Positions 15,943 to 17,428 of a stretch of 17,428 nt of DNA are shown here, piece after piece. Source of the stretch: CAIZGX01 sp964430305 (GTDB taxonomy: Bacteria > Bacteroidota > Bacteroidia > Flavobacteriales_D > Sanyastnellaceae); the NCBI GenBank assembly GCA_964430305.1, contig CAYSEX010000045.1, positions 1-17,428 on the forward strand. The letters run 5' to 3'. Positions within the stretch are counted from its first letter, which is position 1, and each line of letters starts with the position of its first letter. The notes below the pieces were generated by a model. It was given only the letters and a program-made list of their open reading frames with translations, searched no databases and was not told the origin of the DNA. The position numbers and the translations under genes are program-made.

Positions 15943-16614
15943 ATGCAAAGAAATAGATTCAACAGTGAGGTTTATCCTATGGAAATGAATTCGGCCAGGC
16001 CGGAGATTACACTTCCAGAATATGGTCGAAATATTCAAAAAATGGTTCAGTTCGCACTAACGCTCGAAGATCGAGAAGAGCGGGCAAAATGTTGCAAGGC
16101 CATCATATCAGTGATGGGGCAGCTGTTTCCTTATTTGCGCGACATGGAGGATTTTAATCATAAACTGTGGGACCATTTGCATATCATGAGTGGCTTTCAG
16201 TTAGATGTAGATTCTCCATACCCGAAGCCTGAGCCAAGTCAGTTCGTTTCAAGACCGAATGCAATTCCCTATCCCAAACTTGCCCCAAAATTTGGGCACT
16301 ACGGAAGATATGTTGAAAGTATGATTGCTAAATGTGTCGGAATGGAGGAAGGCGAAGAAAAGCAAAATTTTATTCGGGCCATTGCAAGACTAATGAAGCA
16401 GAATGCGCTGAATTGGAATAGAAATACTGTAACCGATGATGTTGTTTTAAACGACTTGAAATATCTAAGTAACGGGGCTTTGAATGTGGATGGAATTACT
16501 GAGATACATGCCGTTAAGACCATTCAAGGCAATAAGTTTCAAGATTTCGTGGAGGAGGGCTTCAATCGAAACAAAAAGAGAAAAAAGAAAAAATTCAAAA
16601 AGAAAAATTTCTAA
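15943..16614 (+). CDS. DUF4290 family protein
   Basis: A 223-residue soluble protein with no signal peptide. Its PEYGRNIQKMV (25-35), LEDREER (41-47) and LWDHLHIMS (75-83) stretches match the family I know as DUF4290, found in Bacteroidota and of unknown function. Two halves of the protein, 27-90 and 120-183, align without gaps at an offset of 93 residues, indicating internal duplication. The C-terminal 15 residues are nearly all Lys/Arg (from 209). The start is uncertain: homologs as I recall them begin a few residues before the RP..(L/I)PEYGRN segment, so Met13 (15979) with GAGG eight bases upstream, or Met15, may be real; the ATG at 15943 is the longest form and is well placed after the promoter. 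It is followed by yidD after 40 bases. Confidence 0.82.
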   Translation: MQRNRFNSEVYPMEMNSARPEITLPEYGRNIQKMVQFALTLEDREERAKCCKAIISVMGQLFPYLRDMEDFNHKLWDHLHIMSGFQLDVDSPYPKPEPSQFVSRPNAIPYPKLAPKFGHYGRYVESMIAKCVGMEEGEEKQNFIRAIARLMKQNALNWNRNTVTDDVVLNDLKYLSNGALNVDGITEIHAVKTIQGNKFQDFVEEGFNRNKKRKKKKFKKKNF

Positions 16615-16654
16615 AACGCGCGAGACAGCACAGCTTGCTGAGTGACTATTGAAT

Positions 16655-16891
16655 ATGCTGAACCAAATATGGCAATGGTTGTTTATTTTTCCCGTGAGGA
16701 TTTATCAATGGTTTATTTCGCCGTGGTTGGGGTCAAATTGCAGATATACACCAACGTGCAGTCACTACATGATCGAAGCCATAAAAGAGTGGGGTGTGTT
16801 CCGAGGAGTTTGGATGGGTATGAAAAGAATTGGTCGTTGTCATCCGCGTGGAGGTTTTGGCTATGATCCAGTTCCAAAGAAAGAGTTGTAA
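16655..16891 (+). CDS. yidD: YidD, membrane protein insertion efficiency factor
   Basis: A 78-residue protein with the YidD/haemolytic family signature: RIYQWFISPWLGSNCRY, TPTCSHYMIEAI, GRCHPRGG and GYDPVP in order, including the conserved Cys residues. YidD is a small inner-membrane-associated protein that helps YidC-dependent insertion of membrane proteins. The N-terminal amphipathic/hydrophobic stretch (WQWLFIFPV) is present. The ATG at 16655 is preferred over an in-frame TTG at 16649. In many bacteria yidD sits between rnpA and yidC; here it follows a DUF4290 gene. The next gene starts 18 bases downstream. Confidence 0.93.
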   Translation: MLNQIWQWLFIFPVRIYQWFISPWLGSNCRYTPTCSHYMIEAIKEWGVFRGVWMGMKRIGRCHPRGGFGYDPVPKKEL

Positions 16892-16909
16892 AACGAAAAA
16901 AATAAAAAA

Positions 16910-17374
16910 ATGAAATCAAGAATTACTTTTATTGCATTGGTTGGCCTGCTTGCGTTGGCATCATGCAAAAACACAGAGTCTGATGTGCTTCAACAGGCCC
17001 GATTGACTCAACAAGGTTTGGTGTCGAAAAAGCAGTCGCTTATGACAGAATTAGACAATCGATACAAGCAAGTTGAGCAAGAAATTGCAACCGCATCAAC
17101 AAGCGTATCCTCGGATACAACACGTGATGTTTCGAGCGAAATATTATTTATGGAGGAAGAGAAGTCGGCGATTGATGAACTGCGCGACAAGGTTGAGAAT
17201 TGGGCAATAACAAATATAGTTTTGTTGCCAGAACCCGGCCAGTTGAAAAACGATCCTAAATTCAAAGACTTGAAAGATGAGGATGTACTTAAAATGGTAA
17301 AAGACCAAGATTCTATTTTCAGTATTTTGAAAAGCGAAATTGAAACTGAATTGCTCCTTTATGAAGATTTCTGA
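16910..17374 (+). CDS. Small putative lipoprotein with coiled-coil segment
   Basis: A 154-residue protein that I do not recognise. The N-terminus is a lipoprotein signal with a good lipobox (LALASC, Cys19); Lys20 at +2 leaves inner or outer membrane placement open. Residues about 25-60 and 75-100 are charged heptad-like helices (coiled-coil tendency), separated by a Ser/Thr-rich linker (60-75). The C-terminal third is acidic (...ETELLLYEDF). There is no enzymatic motif. An A-rich leader precedes the ATG, as is common in this phylum. The stop codon is followed one base later by the hemB ATG, so translation may be coupled. Confidence 0.75.
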   Translation: MKSRITFIALVGLLALASCKNTESDVLQQARLTQQGLVSKKQSLMTELDNRYKQVEQEIATASTSVSSDTTRDVSSEILFMEEEKSAIDELRDKVENWAITNIVLLPEPGQLKNDPKFKDLKDEDVLKMVKDQDSIFSILKSEIETELLLYEDF

Positions 17375-17375
17375 G

Positions 17376-17428
17376 ATGAGACAACGTCCAAGAAGAAATA
17401 GAAAAAGTGCGTCCATTCGGGCCATGGT
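17376..17428 (+). CDS. hemB: Delta-aminolevulinic acid dehydratase (porphobilinogen synthase), N-terminus (partial)
   Basis: Only 17 codons are in the window. The reading MRQRPRRNRKSASIRAM matches the well-conserved start of bacterial HemB, typically RPRR.R....R.MV..T. HemB condenses two 5-aminolevulinate molecules into porphobilinogen in haem synthesis. The catalytic lysines and metal site are beyond the window edge. The ATG starts one base after the stop of the lipoprotein gene, so the two probably share a transcript. Confidence 0.75.
   Translation, partial: MRQRPRRNRKSASIRAM

Noticed and set aside
16626..16640. Small inverted repeat CAGCA-CAGCT-TGCTG between the DUF4290 gene and yidD.
   Set aside because: A five-base stem without T tract is too weak for a terminator, and the neighbours appear co-transcribed.
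17144..17425. A minus-strand open frame of 93 codons covering the lipoprotein and hemB start.
   Set aside because: It is antisense to two better-supported genes and has no family features.

Overview
The window looks like a chromosomal stretch from a member of the Bacteroidota, most likely Flavobacteriia or a close relative. The support is: a secreted giant protein ending in a type IX secretion (T9SS) sorting domain; a DUF4290 protein, a family I know only from Bacteroidota; a RemB/Wzi-like barrel protein; an NtrC-type regulator without a DNA-binding domain, as is usual in this phylum; and several copies of the Bacteroidota -7 promoter element TAnnTTTG. The DNA is AT-rich and densely packed, with no gap above 300 bases. 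I saw no tRNA, rRNA, CRISPR array, insertion sequence or phage gene. Genus cannot be told from the sequence.

Layout. (1) Bases 1-77 are the last codons of a phosphatidylserine decarboxylase gene, closed by a symmetrical terminator at 88-118 that it shares with the converging minus-strand genes. (2) Bases 132-7552 on the minus strand run ruvC, then a 1961-residue T9SS-exported surface protein, then two tandem DUF1573 proteins. The giant protein holds 18 back-to-back 24-residue cysteine repeats and six ~155-residue PKD/Ig-like modules. The last three genes look co-transcribed from a promoter just before the giant gene. (3) Bases 7585-12298 on the plus strand form a compact envelope cluster: a family 2 glycosyltransferase, an orphan DppC/OppC-type permease overlapping it, a RemB/Wzi-like outer-membrane protein, and a WecA/MraY-type sugar-phosphate transferase. 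(4) Converging with it, and overlapping by 7 bases at the stop codons, is an NtrC-like sigma-54 response regulator (12292-13464, minus). (5) From 13577 the plus strand carries a PcrA/UvrD helicase, a DUF4290 protein, yidD, a small lipoprotein and the first 17 codons of hemB.

How the genes fit together. The plus-strand cluster 7585-12298 reads as cell-surface glycan or polymer work: a lipid-linked sugar initiator, a membrane glycosyltransferase and an outer-membrane barrel. The minus-strand unit reads as one large surface protein accompanied by two small exported proteins sharing an identical five-cysteine pattern. The rest is housekeeping (ruvC, pcrA, yidD, hemB, psd).

No wholly new system is obvious. 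The best leads are the cysteine-rich surface-protein/DUF1573 unit, a gapless internal duplication in the DUF4290 protein, start codons only 4-5 bases after -7 boxes (possible leaderless transcripts), and the headless sigma-54 regulator.
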